Source: Bedellia somnulentella
Lineage: Eukaryota; Arthropoda; Insecta; Lepidoptera; Bedelliidae
DNA length: 64,000 nt
Assembly: GCA_963576735.1 (NCBI GenBank)
Contig: OY755175.1
Location: forward strand, 15,268,401-15,332,400
Reading direction: 5' to 3'
The position numbers and the translations under genes were made by a program. Below, piece after piece: positions 49,701 through 56,504 of this stretch; the first letter of the stretch is position 1, and each line of letters begins with the position of its first letter. The notes under the pieces were generated by a model. That model saw nothing but the letters and a program-made list of their open reading frames with translations, was not told the DNA's origin and did no database searches.

Positions 49701-52700
49701 CAACCGCATCGCCCAAAAATCCCTTAAAAAGCCCCAAAACCGTTAGTCGCCTCGTACGTACACCCACCGGAAGAAATGGGGTAGTGCTACTCGAAGCCTA
49801 CACGGTAAATTATTATATTATTCTTTAAAAGTACCAAATCACTAAGCATCGTTTTTGCCTTAAACATAAATTAATTAATTTTCAGAGGAAATACTGAACT
49901 CCGACAATGCAATGTGGTTTTCAACAAAAGGAACATATTTGGCGGTAGCATATTTCAATGACACTAATGTGGAATCTGCCTCCTATCAGCATTATGGGAA
50001 CCCGTCTGATTTGAATTACCAATATCCTGAAACTGTTGAATTTAAATACCCGAAGGTGAGAATTTGTATTAGAACATTGAGATGATTACATAAAAATAAA
50101 TATCATTATATATACTATATGAATAATGTCTTCTCTTCCTTTAAACTTTACTTTAAATATGTAAGTATAATATTCCGAATATGCCTTATACATCCTCGCC
50201 GGCTAAAGCCCCTCGGTGAGGACATACACACGCTGGTGCCGGTGATTATGATGGGTTGAAGAAATACTTTCACAGATTTGACCGTATTAGTATAATAATT
50301 AAAGTTTATTTATTTTGAGCAAGCAGTAATGTTATTAATTGTCAGGCAGGTCGCCGGAATCCTATTGTCGGTCTCAGAGTCTACAAAGTCAACGGAACAA
50401 CCAGTGAAATAAAATCTGTGCCAGCCCCCGAAAAAATAATCGGAGAGGACCACATTCTTGGAAGAGTTGAATGGTCATCAGATAATACACTGGTAGTGTT
50501 GTGGTTAAACCGAAGGCAAAACAATGGAGTCCTCATGATTTGTGATATTGAGCATGATAAATGCACTCTTAACAGAAATCAAGTGGAACCACATGGATGG
50601 ATTGACATACATTATCCTTACTTTGACAGTACTGGAACCAAAATGGTGGATATAATCCCACTTCCCAATGGCGATAAAAGATATATGCATGCTTCACTTT
50701 TTGACTTCAAGACAAACATAACAACAGATCTTAGTCCAGTCGATGCGACAGTCAAGAGTATTGTTGGATGGTATGAAAAGGATGATATTGTTTTCTATAC
50801 TGCGATACCAGAAAAAACCCCGTGGAGAAAAGAATTGTGGGCAGCATCGAAGGGAGAAATAACCTGTGTGTCATGCAAAATTGATGCCTGCCAGACTGTG
50901 CATACTCAATATTCGCCAGATGGTGCTTACAGTGTATTAACTTGTAGTGCATTTAATACACCTGCTTCGTATTATGTGTACGATGTCAAGGTATGATGAA
51001 ATACACACTTATTACTCACAGATGTTATGCATATAGAAATGATGGATGACAGTAAATTAGTAAAAACTATATTTAAAACTCTTGTGGATGGTAAGGTCAG
51101 TAGAGGGCAATCACGGGGGACAAATTAAATCAAATTTACAATGTGCTAACAAAGGTCATTCGAAGTATAAAATGCAAGAGCAAAACTCTAGACTTAAAAT
51201 CTCCAGTCGCTTATATAACAATTAGTGATAAGTTTATTTACTGATGTGCAATAAAGAGTTCATTTCAATTGGATTCAAAATTATTTCCAGAAAGACACGA
51301 TAATGTTGATCAAGGATAACCAAAGACTCAAAGCCCGCCTGAGTCACTACAAGCTACCAATGGTGCTGTACAACAGAATCGACATCGGACCGAACCTAAA
51401 AGCGAACATCAAACTGATTCTCCCACCGGATATGAACTATAATGAGAAATATCCCATGGTAGTGAGAGTGTACGCTGGGCCAGGATCTTCAAGGGTTAAA
51501 GATGATTTTGAATTAGGTATGTTTTACTATTCTACTGGTACAAAGGGATTTACATACATGCGTACTTAGCTTATAGCGTAGTGTAGTGACGGCTTAGAAT
51601 AGCACTCACTCATTTCTTGCCGTGGATGTTCGTAGGAGGCGACAGAAGGTATTGGGATTTTTGGAAAAAGCCAAATCCATACTGGGACTTTTGTGGTTTA
51701 CTCATAGTTATTATAGTCCTTACTAATAATTATGAAATATGTCATACGTATACGGTTAAAGTTAGAAACACGCATATTTTTAGTTAGTTTTAAACGGGTA
51801 GGTATTATATCTATTGAATCACAACTAATATTTTTATTAAAGCTTTATCATGATCAGAGCTTTTTATCATATTCCTCATGGCTTTGAGTATGTTCAAATG
51901 GTTGCTTTAAGCATTGGTTACTCCAATATGATTAGCTGATTACATTTTTAAACTGTTAACTAAAATAACAAAATTGCTATATTAAATATGCACTAGGAAA
52001 GAAATAATATAGTGTTTATCTTAGCCAAAATTCAAAAGCCAGGAAAACTGAATTCATCCTAACGATTACGCCGTAAATCACGTGGTATCTAAAGTACCCG
52101 CGTTTTGCATGATCATTTGATATGTTAGTGCTATTCTAAACCGACACTAGTCAGCCTAATCCCTTCTTGAAGTTTTCTGAAAAGTGTAACTGTGTGTTGC
52201 TGTGTAGTGTCGGCTTAGAATAGCTCTACCCCATTTCTTCCGGTGGGTGTACGTAAGAGGCGACTAACGGTATTGGGGCTTTTTGAGGGATTTTTGGGCG
52301 ATGCGGTTGGAGACCCATCACCAACAACCTTTATTTTACCATCTTTTCCAATATTGGCTGAGGAATTTTTAATTCCTTAGCTCTGGCTGGCTACCCCTTC
52401 TAGGGATTTATAGCCGTGAGTATATGTATGTATGTAACTAAAACTTTTCGCGTACTAAATTGAGCTGTACGTTTTTAAATTGATAATTCGGTATGCAAAG
52501 TTTTTTTTTTGTATTTATTAAATATTCTTATTCGATAGCAAACACGAAAATAAAAGACCAGTTTAAATATTTTTCATTTAAAATGAGTAATTGCAAAGTT
52601 ATTTTTTTTTAAAGAACGTTAAATTTTTGTACTTAATGAAGTCAACGAGCGAAAATATCACGTAGCTACATGCAAATAAAGCAAAATGTTTAATGAAAAT

Positions 52701-55700
52701 GTTGCTGATTGCAAAACATTTCACGAATTTGTGATCTCAAATGAAATTATTACGATATTATACTAAACAAACCTATGATTTTCGATATTTTATTATTATA
52801 CTGCAAAAACGAATGTCTTTGAAATAACGCTGAAGATCAAATACTGTTACAGTTTTTTGTTAAAATAACGGTCATCTTAGCTTTGTTTGATTTAATTTCA
52901 AGAAAATATGTTTTAAAAACATAATATCTCGAAATGGTTTCGTAATCAGCACCACTTTTGTAAAACTTTGCATACCGAATTGCTATTTCTGATACTACAT
53001 TACTTACATAAATTTACTATTTTACATTTCAGATTATGCTACATATTTAGCTTCAAACAGAAGTTTCATAGTGGCTGGTATCGATGTCCGGGGCTCGGAG
53101 GCACTCGGGGTCGACGCGATGTTCGCAGTCAATAACGCTTTGGGGACATACGAAGTCGCTGATACTTTAGATGTGATAAGGTTAGCAACTTTATTTCAGA
53201 TAATACACATGCATACCTACTTTTCACATACTATAATATTTTAGTGACGTGATAGCTCAATGGGTAGAACACCGGTTAACATGCAAGCGACTAGTGTTCA
53301 AATCCCGGGTCGGGCCTACACCAATTTGTCTTTTCTAAAGACATATGTGTGGTTAATTTATCATGGTTGTTAACGGTGAGGGAAAACATCGTGAGGAAAC
53401 CCACACGACTGAGTTGTACTTAGTCATGTGACAGTGTATTCGTACAAAACGGCGATAGGCCTGCCCCCTATCACGTGAGTACACTGTCCATGCAAAACGT
53501 GGGTACTCTGAACACCAGGTGACAAAGTCACGTGATGTTCAGAAGTATTAGTACCTCTGCCAACCCCTTCGGGGATATTCGGCGTGAACGTTTATGTTAT
53601 GTTATATGTTATGTTATGTATAATATTTTAGCCTGAGCTTCAGTTAAAATATTTTCTTTCTCATTGCTGAAAATCGAAAGGGGAAGGATTGATAACATGA
53701 AGCGTCAATGAGAATACAACTCCAGCCACATTTTCCCCTGATCACTTTATATACTCGATTCTTTTAGTTATCTCGTACAAAATCCACAGAAGTAAATTTA
53801 GTGAAGCTATGCTAAACTGACACTACACGGCTTTTTCTCTCACAAAGAGGAGGTTCTCAAATCAACTGTATACGTTTTTACATACTAAATCAAATTAAAC
53901 GTTACTCAGTAAAATATTATCAAGGTTCTCTTAGACACGTGTGTTATTTATGTATGTTTATGTATGTATATAAATATAATATAAACGTTCACGCCGAATA
54001 TCCCCGAAGGGGTTGGCAGAGGTACTAATACTTCTGAACATCACGTGACTTTGTCACCTGGTGTTCAGAGTACCCACGTTTTGCATGGACAGTGTACTCA
54101 CGTGATAGGGGGCAGGCCTATCGCCGTTTTGTACGAATACACTGTCACATGACTAAGTACAACTCAGCCATGTGGGTTTCCTCACGATGTTTTTCCTCAC
54201 CGTTAACAATCATGATAAATTAACCACACATATGTTATGTTATTTATACTTTAAGTTATTCGCTTTCAAAGACAATTTACATGTTGAATACTAAAAATAC
54301 TTTAAACATGCATTCTTGTTATAAATATAAAAGCGATTCGCATTGCTTTCCAATGAATTCTATTGTCAGACAAAAAAATATATAATTATTTGTGTATTTC
54401 CAGAAAACTAGCTAGTTTATACCTTTTCATCGACCCATCACGAATAGGCGTATGGGGATGGAGTTACGGAGGCTTCGCTTCCACCATGATGCTTATTAAA
54501 GACAAAGAGAACTTACTAGCGTGTGCTGCAGCGGTGGCGCCGGTCACTTCTTGGATATATTACGGTAAATATGCTGATGTACTGTACTTTAGTCTTACTT
54601 ACTTACCAATACTCTATCTGACCTGTATGTACATACATCTGTGACGTAGATTGCAGTTGTAGAACATTGATGTCTTTGGTTAATGAGTGAAACAATCACA
54701 GCTATGACGAGATAGATAACCTTTTCTTACTGATGACATGCCTTATATTTTAACCACTAAATAGGTCCACAATATAGAAGTTATAATGCTATGTCTAAAA
54801 ACTTGACGTTACGTGCCTCGACAATGCTAGTTGACGATCTTTAAATCAATATTAAACCGTTAAGAATTTAACTGTCGAAATTGTTTTGTTTTTCACATTG
54901 GTTCAGATTTAATTGCTTTACTGCTGCCCACACAGTACTGAAAGCGACCAAAATGTGATTTTATGATAAATCTGCGTTTTCCATAAGGCATCAAATTGAT
55001 TTGAGATCGTTCTGCAAACTACGTCTCAAAAACATTCATAAATTTATATTTCACACCATCAATATTATTTTCAGATTCAATATACACAGAACGATACATG
55101 GACACTCCCCAGAACAACCCAGTTGGCTACAAAACCAGTGACGTGACGGCGGTGGCGGAGCAGCTCCGAGGTCGCAAGTACCTGCTGGTCCACGGCTCCG
55201 GAGACGATAACGTGCATTACCAGAACTCTATGCTGTTGGCCAAGAAACTGCAGCAGCTGGATATTGATTTTGAAGAGATGGTAACTTTATTTGCTTTTGT
55301 AAAACGAATGTTGACGTGAAGTACAAATATGTTCAAAAGATTTGATAGATTGATTTGATGTTAATGTATGTCTGGATTTCGCTTATAAGCAAATTTTGTC
55401 TTTTTAGTTAATATTATTAGTTAGTTCCTGTGTTTAGTCGGTTTACAATAGCACTAGCTCATTTCTTCCTGTGGAGGTTCGTAAGAGGCGTGTAAGGGTA
55501 GTGGGCCTTTTTAAGTGATTGTTGTGCATTGCTGTTGGATACCATCACCAACAACGTTTATTTTACAATCCATTCCCCACTCCACTTCCAAAAGTGGCTG
55601 AAGAATTTCTGATATTGAAGCATTGGCCACCCCTTCTAGGTATTTATAGCCTTGAGTTTAGCATGTATATAGTTGAGATGAATTTTGGTATAACTGGGCG

Positions 55701-56418
55701 CGGTTTAAAAAACCTCAGATAGAACAGAACAGCAATGGTATTTATACAATGAATAAATGAATGTTTTTCTTTACGTCAAACAATTAAATTAACAGAACAC
55801 AAGAGCATGTGAAAAACAACTGTGGAAAACGTTAAAAGTTTTGTCAGATTTGTAACCCGGAAGACTTAACCTTAAACTTTATCTTAAGAGGTGTATGTAC
55901 ATATTTATTATTTTTTTGGTACTTAAAGAAGATAAGCAAAACTATTAGAAACATACTCCTGCCATCTATCGAGGATACATATGACTCTTTGCTAACTTTT
56001 CTACTGTCAAGTGAAATCATCTCTGTCTCTCTCCACGTCAAAAATACATTACTTGTATACTTTTATGATGAAGTCTTCAAATTCCGCAAGATGGCGGTAG
56101 TATTCTAAAGTAACGAGTAATTTTCATTGGGCAGGCCTGGTGGGTACCATATCTTTCTCTTTACTACTTTTTAAAGCGTATAATAATTATTTTCATCAAT
56201 TTAAACATCATTGTATTCACTGCAAAAGCAAGCATAACTGTATCTTGCTTCCTATTGATTATGATTATACTTTTCAGAGCTACACTGATGAAAACCACTC
56301 CCTCATCGGTGTGAGCAGGCATTTCTACCACACTCTTGACCACTTCTGGAACAAATGCTTCAACAACTACGCTGGCGCTGTACCTGTGCCGATACCCATT
56401 GGATTAGTAGCTATATAA
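29783..56418 (+). CDS. DPP4-like dipeptidyl peptidase, paralogue 2, complete (13 exons)
   Basis: A secreted serine exopeptidase of family S9B (venom DPP4 type) that removes N-terminal X-Pro/X-Ala dipeptides. Exons: 29783-29785, 38239-38407, 45390-45484, 46888-46965, 47642-47694, 48931-49121, 49886-50055, 50346-50990, 51291-51516, 53033-53180, 54404-54564, 55075-55280, 56278-56418. The sum is 2286 nt with every junction in phase and all GT-AG, giving 761 residues, close to the family's 760-775. Residues 1-26 form a signal peptide or signal anchor ending SSAFA. The EEE motif (196-198) binds the substrate N-terminus. YAGPG (Tyr529) shapes the oxyanion hole. The triad is Ser613 (GWSYGGF), Asp690 (HGSGDDN) and His722 (YTDENH). 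NDT, NGT, NIT and NRS are glycosylation sequons. No stop or shift was found. Only exon 1, a lone ATG, is uncertain. Its role (digestion, peptide processing or venom) is not shown by sequence. Confidence 0.93.
29786..30164 (+). other. Start of intron 1, nothing recognised
   Basis: AT-rich intron sequence. Confidence 0.5.
30165..30477 (-). mobile_element. S1-related SINE, old copy
   Basis: CTTCACGCCGCCGTTTATTC at the 3' side and a decayed tRNA-like head (TTTGAACCCACGCCTC) at 30418-30470. Confidence 0.7.
30487..30537. other. Perfect 19-bp hairpin
   Basis: TATATAAAATCATGCCAGC at 30487-30505 is exactly complementary to 30519-30537, with a 13-nt loop. It lies in intron 1 of paralogue 2, next to the old S1 copy. 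Confidence 0.85.
30540..31060 (+). other. Intron 1, nothing recognised
   Basis: AT-rich, no features seen. Confidence 0.5.
31065..31262. mobile_element. Small MITE with terminal inverted repeats
   Basis: GTGGTCGCGTGGATTACATA at 31065-31084 is inverted at the right end as TATGTATCCACGCGACCAC. The right end also forms a local palindrome (CGCGTGGAT/ATCCACGCG). No target duplication is evident and there is no ORF. Confidence 0.65.
31313..31422 (+). mobile_element. S1 SINE 3' fragment
   Basis: TCTATCACGAGTACCCTGTC through ATATACGGCGTGAACG. Confidence 0.75.
31500..31690 (-). mobile_element. LINE-B internal fragment
   Basis: TACTTTGCCACGCGACCA and CCAATCAACATTACTGCCGA are the reverse of LINE-B around 57700-57910. 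Internal bases between them are shortened. Confidence 0.75.
31779..31938 (-). mobile_element. X element, 3'-truncated
   Basis: AATTCCTCAGCCGCTTTTGG to AATAAATGGGGTAG in reverse; the 3' tail is missing. Confidence 0.8.
32087..32215 (+). repeat. Repeat Y, copy 2
   Basis: GCACGAGCACTATATTATA, CGGTTAGAACAAGATG and TAAGTAAGTGCGTAAGAGA match the reverse of 36545-36675. Confidence 0.75.
32321..32495 (+). mobile_element. X element, old copy
   Basis: TTGCCGTTTAGTGTCGGCTT at the start and TTCCAAAAGTGGTTGAG near the end. Confidence 0.6.
32637..32846 (+). mobile_element. LINE-B 3' fragment
   Basis: GACGACCTCGGAGTATACAT to CTCTGCCTACCCCAATGAGA and ACGGCGTGAATATATG. It gives a clean example of the LINE-B 3' end. 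Confidence 0.85.
32847..33328 (+). other. Intron 1, nothing recognised
   Basis: No gene or clear repeat seen. Confidence 0.5.
33329..33374 (+). mobile_element. S1 SINE 3' scrap
   Basis: TCTGCCAACCCCTTCGGGTA then AAACGGCGTGAAC. Confidence 0.7.
33530..33740 (+). mobile_element. X element with internal deletion
   Basis: It starts GCGTAGTGTCGGCTTAG. The 3' hairpin block is deleted, so TTTCTAATAGTGAGTATATG is joined directly. Confidence 0.85.
34028..34170 (+). pseudogene. BED-type zinc finger fragment of hAT transposase
   Basis: W..VW..Y then KVKC..C (zinc ligands) are in one frame. The second part with RTGSTSAL is in the next frame, and the His ligands are not visible. Broken by a frameshift and by loss of the 3' part. 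Confidence 0.7.
34178..34440 (-). mobile_element. S1 SINE, head-truncated, inside hAT
   Basis: AACGTTCACGCCGAATATCC to CGTTAACAACCATGAG. It lacks the tRNA-like head. Confidence 0.88.
34735..34790 (+). repeat. (TA)n microsatellite
   Basis: About 28 TA units. Confidence 0.95.
34791..35386 (+). other. Intron 1, nothing recognised
   Basis: AT-rich, no features seen. Confidence 0.5.
35387..35870 (+). mobile_element. S1 SINE split by repeat Z, which is split by X
   Basis: S1 pieces are 35387-35451 (TTCCAATCCCGAATCGG, CACCAATTTG) and 35768-35870 (CTAAAGATATATGTGTGG to GGCTGAGTTG). Between them AACCGACTTCAAAAAAAG and AAGTGTTCTCAATTCGACCC form repeat Z, as at 19153-19216. Confidence 0.7.
35472..35728 (+). 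mobile_element. X element, full length, with target duplication
   Basis: TTCAAAAAAAG is duplicated at 35461-35471 and 35729-35739 inside repeat Z. Good reference copy of X: 5' TTGCTGTGTAGTGTCAGC, 3' CTCTGGCTACCCCTTCTAGG, GCCGTGAGTATATG and an ATGT tail. Confidence 0.93.
35894..36150 (+). mobile_element. X element, full length, with target duplication
   Basis: ACTATTGCATAT is duplicated at 35882-35893 and 36151-36162. Confidence 0.93.
36345..36540 (-). mobile_element. X element, diverged
   Basis: ATATACTCACGGCCATATAT to ATTAGTCACCTCTTAGA in reverse; the 5' end is replaced by repeat Y. Confidence 0.8.
36545..36680 (-). repeat. Repeat Y, copy 3
   Basis: The reverse reads GCACGAGCGCTATTTTATCG, CGGTTAGAACGAGATGGCA and TAAGTAAGTGCGTAAGAGA. 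It directly abuts the truncated X. Confidence 0.75.
36836..36940 (+). mobile_element. LINE-B 3' fragment
   Basis: GGAAGCAAGACAGATTTGTG, GCAAAGTGGCGATTGATAGT, then CCCCAATGAGAATAATGGGC. Confidence 0.75.
37011..37377 (+). mobile_element. S1 SINE, full length
   Basis: A 16-bp duplication ATGAATTAATTCACAA / ATGAATTGATTCACCA (two mismatches) lies at 36995-37010 and 37378-37393. Confidence 0.92.
37651..37950 (+). mobile_element. S1 SINE with internal deletion
   Basis: Intact head from CGTGATAGCCCAGTGGGTAG. About 80 bp is missing after GTGTATTTGT. The 3' end is decayed. Confidence 0.88.
37967..38210 (+). mobile_element. X element 28 bp upstream of exon 2
   Basis: GTTACAATAAT is duplicated at 37956-37966 and 38211-38221. 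Only 17 bp separate the second duplication copy from exon 2, so the insertion lies at the branch-point position of intron 1. Confidence 0.93.
38239..38407 (+). CDS. Paralogue 2, exon 2 (signal peptide and start of mature chain)
   Basis: Acceptor TTTCAG and donor GTAAAA. It encodes TNARKLTLLACCIILVQQ (hydrophobic signal), SSAFA, then FSLEELIPLRPDLYP and FSVNWVS. Phase 0 to 1. Confidence 0.9.
38408..38822 (+). other. Intron 2 with a possible retroelement 3' end
   Basis: The T-rich stretch ends in TGCTGCGAATAAACTTTATT and a (TTC)n tail (38808-38820). This looks like the 3' end of an unidentified LINE. Confidence 0.45.
38823..39807 (+). other. Intron 2, nothing recognised
   Basis: No features seen. 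Confidence 0.5.
39808..39988 (+). mobile_element. X element, old copy
   Basis: CGACTAAGGGTATGGGGC, CGGTTGGAGACACATCACC and TGTGGCTGAGGAG; both ends are lost. Confidence 0.7.
39989..40840 (+). other. Intron 2, nothing recognised
   Basis: AT-rich, no features seen. Confidence 0.5.
40841..41020 (+). mobile_element. X element, very old copy
   Basis: TATTTTCTCCCACGGGTG, GGGTGATGAGGCTGGAG and GTGTCTGAGGAGTTTC keep the X order with many changes. Confidence 0.5.
41021..41524 (+). other. Intron 2, nothing recognised
   Basis: AT-rich, no features seen. Confidence 0.5.
41525..41850 (+). mobile_element. S1-related SINE, old copy
   Basis: A decayed B box (GTTTGAGTTCTGAATCGG) at 41553-41570, then GGTGACAAAATGTCTTG and AGAAGTATTAGTATCTCT near the 3' end. 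Confidence 0.6.
41851..42317 (+). other. Intron 2, nothing recognised
   Basis: Short open frames on both strands without any recognisable domain. Confidence 0.45.
42318..42552 (-). mobile_element. S1-related SINE, old copy
   Basis: The reverse tRNA-like head is GATTCGAACCCACGCC..GTGAACTATCAAGG at 42490-42550. The 3' tail is missing. Confidence 0.6.
42636..42960 (+). repeat. Other SINE-like repeat (CCTTGGTGGGGAC type)
   Basis: A tRNA-like start GTCTCGCGGTTAAGCGC is followed by GTGGACTAAGGCCAAATCGC and GAGCCCCTTGGTGGGGACAT. A second fragment of the 3' block is at 50198-50260. Confidence 0.55.
43180..43350 (+). repeat. Possible LINE 3' end
   Basis: TGACATGCAAATAAATGAAT with a TTGAATTAAA tail resembles the AAATAAATGAATT end of LINE-A2. 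Confidence 0.4.
43390..43435 (+). mobile_element. LINE-B 3' scrap
   Basis: TTCTCTGCCCGCCTTAATGG then GAACATAATTACATACATAC. Confidence 0.5.
43436..43686 (-). mobile_element. X element, full length
   Basis: CATATACTCGCGGCTGTAAA to GCTGACACTACACGGC in reverse. Confidence 0.87.
44030..44061 (-). mobile_element. Possible Helitron 3' end
   Basis: In reverse orientation a perfect 6-bp hairpin (CGCGAC/GTCGCG, loop TAC, 44047-44061) lies 13 bases before CTAG (44030-44033). This is the arrangement of a Helitron terminus. The 5' end was not found. Confidence 0.45.
44090..44185 (+). repeat. Direct repeat TTCCGACCAATCACAGCGCA
   Basis: Two exact 20-bp copies begin at 44090 and 44158, each holding a CCAAT box. 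They are part of the possible Helitron. Confidence 0.8.
44186..44639 (+). other. Intron 2, nothing recognised
   Basis: A 68-codon open frame at 44301-44507 has no recognisable domain. Confidence 0.45.
44640..44760 (+). mobile_element. X element, 5'-truncated
   Basis: CCCATCACCAACTTCTCC to GGCTGTGAAATATATGTATG. Confidence 0.85.
44781..44895 (-). mobile_element. S1 SINE 3' fragment (variant S1b)
   Basis: AACGTTCACGCCGTTTATCC, then GGCAAGCGCCATCTAG instead of the usual CACGTGACTTTGTC segment. Confidence 0.8.
45154..45364 (+). mobile_element. X element 25 bp upstream of exon 3
   Basis: GTTCATTTATTAA is duplicated at 45141-45153 and 45365-45377. The central TTTATTTTACCATC block is missing. Confidence 0.93.
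45390..45484 (+). CDS. Paralogue 2, exon 3
   Basis: Acceptor TTTTCAG, donor GTAAGC, phase 1 to 0. It encodes SEFLYLEPGYGIMKYDA and LDRATM, part of the first propeller blade. Confidence 0.92.
45570..45886. mobile_element. Harbinger-like MITE in intron 3
   Basis: A 40-bp perfect terminal inverted repeat starts TGCCGCGGCCACACATTGG and ends at AAGCTT. TTA is duplicated at 45567-45569 and 45887-45889. Length is 317 bp with no transposase. The TTA duplication fits PIF/Harbinger. Confidence 0.85.
46098..46580 (+). mobile_element. X element (outer), split by another X
   Basis: Pieces 46098-46208 (TTGTTTAGTGTCGAG to TTTAGGCGAT) and 46463-46580 (resuming GGCGATGTGGTTGGAG). Confidence 0.82.
46209..46462 (+). 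mobile_element. X element (inner), inserted in X
   Basis: GTTTAGGCGAT is duplicated at 46198-46208 and 46463-46473. The inner copy is less diverged than the outer one. Confidence 0.92.
46640..46839 (-). mobile_element. X element, shortened
   Basis: TACTCACGGCCATAAATCCC to CAGCTACACGG in reverse, ending about 50 bp before exon 4. Confidence 0.85.
46888..46965 (+). CDS. Paralogue 2, exon 4
   Basis: Acceptor CTTTCAG, donor GTAAAG, phase 0 to 0. It encodes GERSVGGWSRDGMFLLLSA. Confidence 0.9.
46966..47641 (+). other. Intron 4, nothing recognised
   Basis: AT-rich, no repeat seen. Confidence 0.55.
47642..47694 (+). CDS. Paralogue 2, exon 5
   Basis: Acceptor GATTCCAG, donor GTACAA, phase 0 to 2. 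It encodes VYRYSSTAIYSVYNVQN, the usual Y-S-x-T-A-x-Y-x-V-Y motif of DPP4 blade 1. Confidence 0.92.
47870..48233 (+). mobile_element. S1 SINE (variant S1b)
   Basis: Decayed head (AGTTCCAATCCTGGGACG), intact body, and the variant block CTAGATGGCGCTTGCCATG before the 3' hairpin. Confidence 0.88.
48235..48495 (-). mobile_element. Two X fragments
   Basis: 48235-48310 (CAGGGCTATAAATCCC to AGCCACATTTGGAA) and 48416-48495 (ACGCATTTTAAATC..TAGCCAGAG). Confidence 0.65.
48527..48895 (-). mobile_element. S1 SINE 35 bp upstream of exon 6
   Basis: Full length in reverse. The tRNA-like head ends at GAGCTATCACGG, 35 bp before the exon 6 acceptor. Confidence 0.92.
48931..49121 (+). CDS. Paralogue 2, exon 6
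   Basis: Acceptor TTTCTAG, donor GTATAA, phase 2 to 1. It encodes GELQTVVWGPGHSVAYVQN and ends FGVPDWIYE, the lead-in to the EEE motif. Confidence 0.95.
49230..49500 (-). mobile_element. LINE-B 3' fragment
   Basis: CCATTGGGGTAGGCAGAGAC, TTCGTTTACATCCATCAATA and TTTGGTCTTAATGTGTCC are the reverse of the LINE-B C-terminus. Confidence 0.85.
49563..49806 (-). mobile_element. X element, full length
   Basis: ATACTCACGGCCATAAATCC to GCCTACACGG in reverse, about 80 bp before exon 7. Confidence 0.9.
49886..50055 (+). CDS. Paralogue 2, exon 7 (EEE motif)
   Basis: Acceptor TTTTCAG, donor GTGAGA, phase 1 to 0. Residues 196-198 (EEE) are completed here; Glu197-Glu198 match the pair that holds the substrate N-terminus. 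AMWFSTKGTYLAVAYFNDT follows. Confidence 0.95.
50198..50260 (+). repeat. Fragment of CCTTGGTGGGGAC-type repeat
   Basis: GCCCCTCGGTGAGGACATAC matches 42902-42921. Confidence 0.5.
50346..50990 (+). CDS. Paralogue 2, exon 8 (beta-propeller)
   Basis: The largest exon, 215 codons, phase 0 to 0. It holds PIVGLRVYKVNGT, LGRVEWSSDNTLVVLW, EPHGWIDIHYPYF and HTQYSPDGAYSVLTCS, the later propeller blades. Cysteines at CDIEHDKC and CVSC..DAC match the disulfide-rich part of DPP4. Confidence 0.95.
51083..51125 (+). mobile_element. LINE-B scrap in intron 8
   Basis: TGTGGATGGTAAGGTCAGTA then GAGGGCAATCACGG matches LINE-B at 63342-63380. Confidence 0.5.
51291..51516 (+). CDS. Paralogue 2, exon 9
   Basis: Acceptor TTTCCAG, donor GTATGT, phase 0 to 1. 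It encodes the linker to the hydrolase fold and PMVVRVYAGPGS, with Tyr529 at the oxyanion-hole position. Confidence 0.95.
51578..51668 (+). mobile_element. X element, 3'-truncated
   Basis: GCGTAGTGTAGTGACGGC to GGTATTGGGATTTTTGG. Confidence 0.75.
51669..52126 (+). other. Intron 9, nothing recognised
   Basis: AT-rich, no features seen. Confidence 0.5.
52127..52435 (+). mobile_element. X element with a reverse X scrap beside it
   Basis: The main copy is 52197-52435 (TTGCTGTGTAGTGTCGGC to GTGAGTATATGTATG). A 5'-end scrap in reverse lies at 52127-52152. Confidence 0.85.
52436..53032 (+). other. Intron 9, nothing recognised
   Basis: AT-rich. TTTGCATACCGAATTG near 52970 is an inverted match of CAATTCGGTATGCAAAG-like sequence near 52485, so 52440-52985 may be a decayed foldback element. 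Confidence 0.4.
53033..53180 (+). CDS. Paralogue 2, exon 10
   Basis: Acceptor ATTTCAG, donor GTTAGC, phase 1 to 2. It encodes YATYLASNRSFIVAGIDVRG and LGTYEVADTLDVI of the hydrolase fold. Confidence 0.95.
53245..53618 (+). mobile_element. S1 SINE, full length
   Basis: TATAATATTTTAG is duplicated at 53232-53244 and 53619-53631, an exact 13-bp match. Confidence 0.95.
53790..53875 (-). repeat. X 5' scrap next to repeat Z piece
   Basis: CTAAACTGACACTACACGGC (X start in reverse) then AGGAGGTTCTCAAATCAACT (Z-like). Confidence 0.45.
53973..54236 (-). mobile_element. S1 SINE, head-truncated
   Basis: AAACGTTCACGCCGAATATC to TTAACCACACATATG. Confidence 0.9.
54404..54564 (+). CDS. Paralogue 2, exon 11 (nucleophile Ser613)
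   Basis: Acceptor TTTCCAG, donor GTAAAT, phase 2 to 1. It encodes IDPSRIGVWGWSYGGF and VAPVTSWIYY. Confidence 0.96.
54565..55074 (+). other. Intron 11, nothing recognised
   Basis: The equivalent intron in paralogue 1 is only 241 bp. No repeat seen. Confidence 0.55.
55075..55280 (+). CDS. Paralogue 2, exon 12 (catalytic Asp690)
   Basis: Acceptor TTTTCAG, donor GTAACT, phase 1 to 0. It encodes SIYTERYMDTP and LLVHGSGDDNVHYQN. Confidence 0.96.
55427..55660 (+). mobile_element. X element, diverged full length
   Basis: TCCTGTGTTTAGTCGG to TATTTATAGCCTTGAGTTTA. Confidence 0.78.
55661..56277 (+). other. Rest of intron 12, nothing recognised
   Basis: AT-rich up to the TTTTCAG acceptor. Confidence 0.5.
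56278..56418 (+). CDS. Paralogue 2, exon 13 (catalytic His722 and stop)
   Basis: It encodes SYTDENHSLIGVSRHF, HFWNKCF and a short proline-rich tail ending GLVAI before TAA at 56416-56418. Confidence 0.96.
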   Translation, partial: SYTDENHSLIGVSRHFYHTLDHFWNKCFNNYAGAVPVPIPIGLVAI

Positions 56419-56498
56419 GCTACGTAGCTATATACTGTAAAGTATTGAATAAGAACGATAAGATGATTGTATACAAATACACCTTGTATATACAATGT

Positions 56499-56504
56499 AA
56501 TAAA
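56499..56504 (+). terminator. Polyadenylation signal of paralogue 2
   Basis: AATAAA 81 bp after the stop codon, followed within about 30 bp by a T-rich stretch. Confidence 0.75.
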
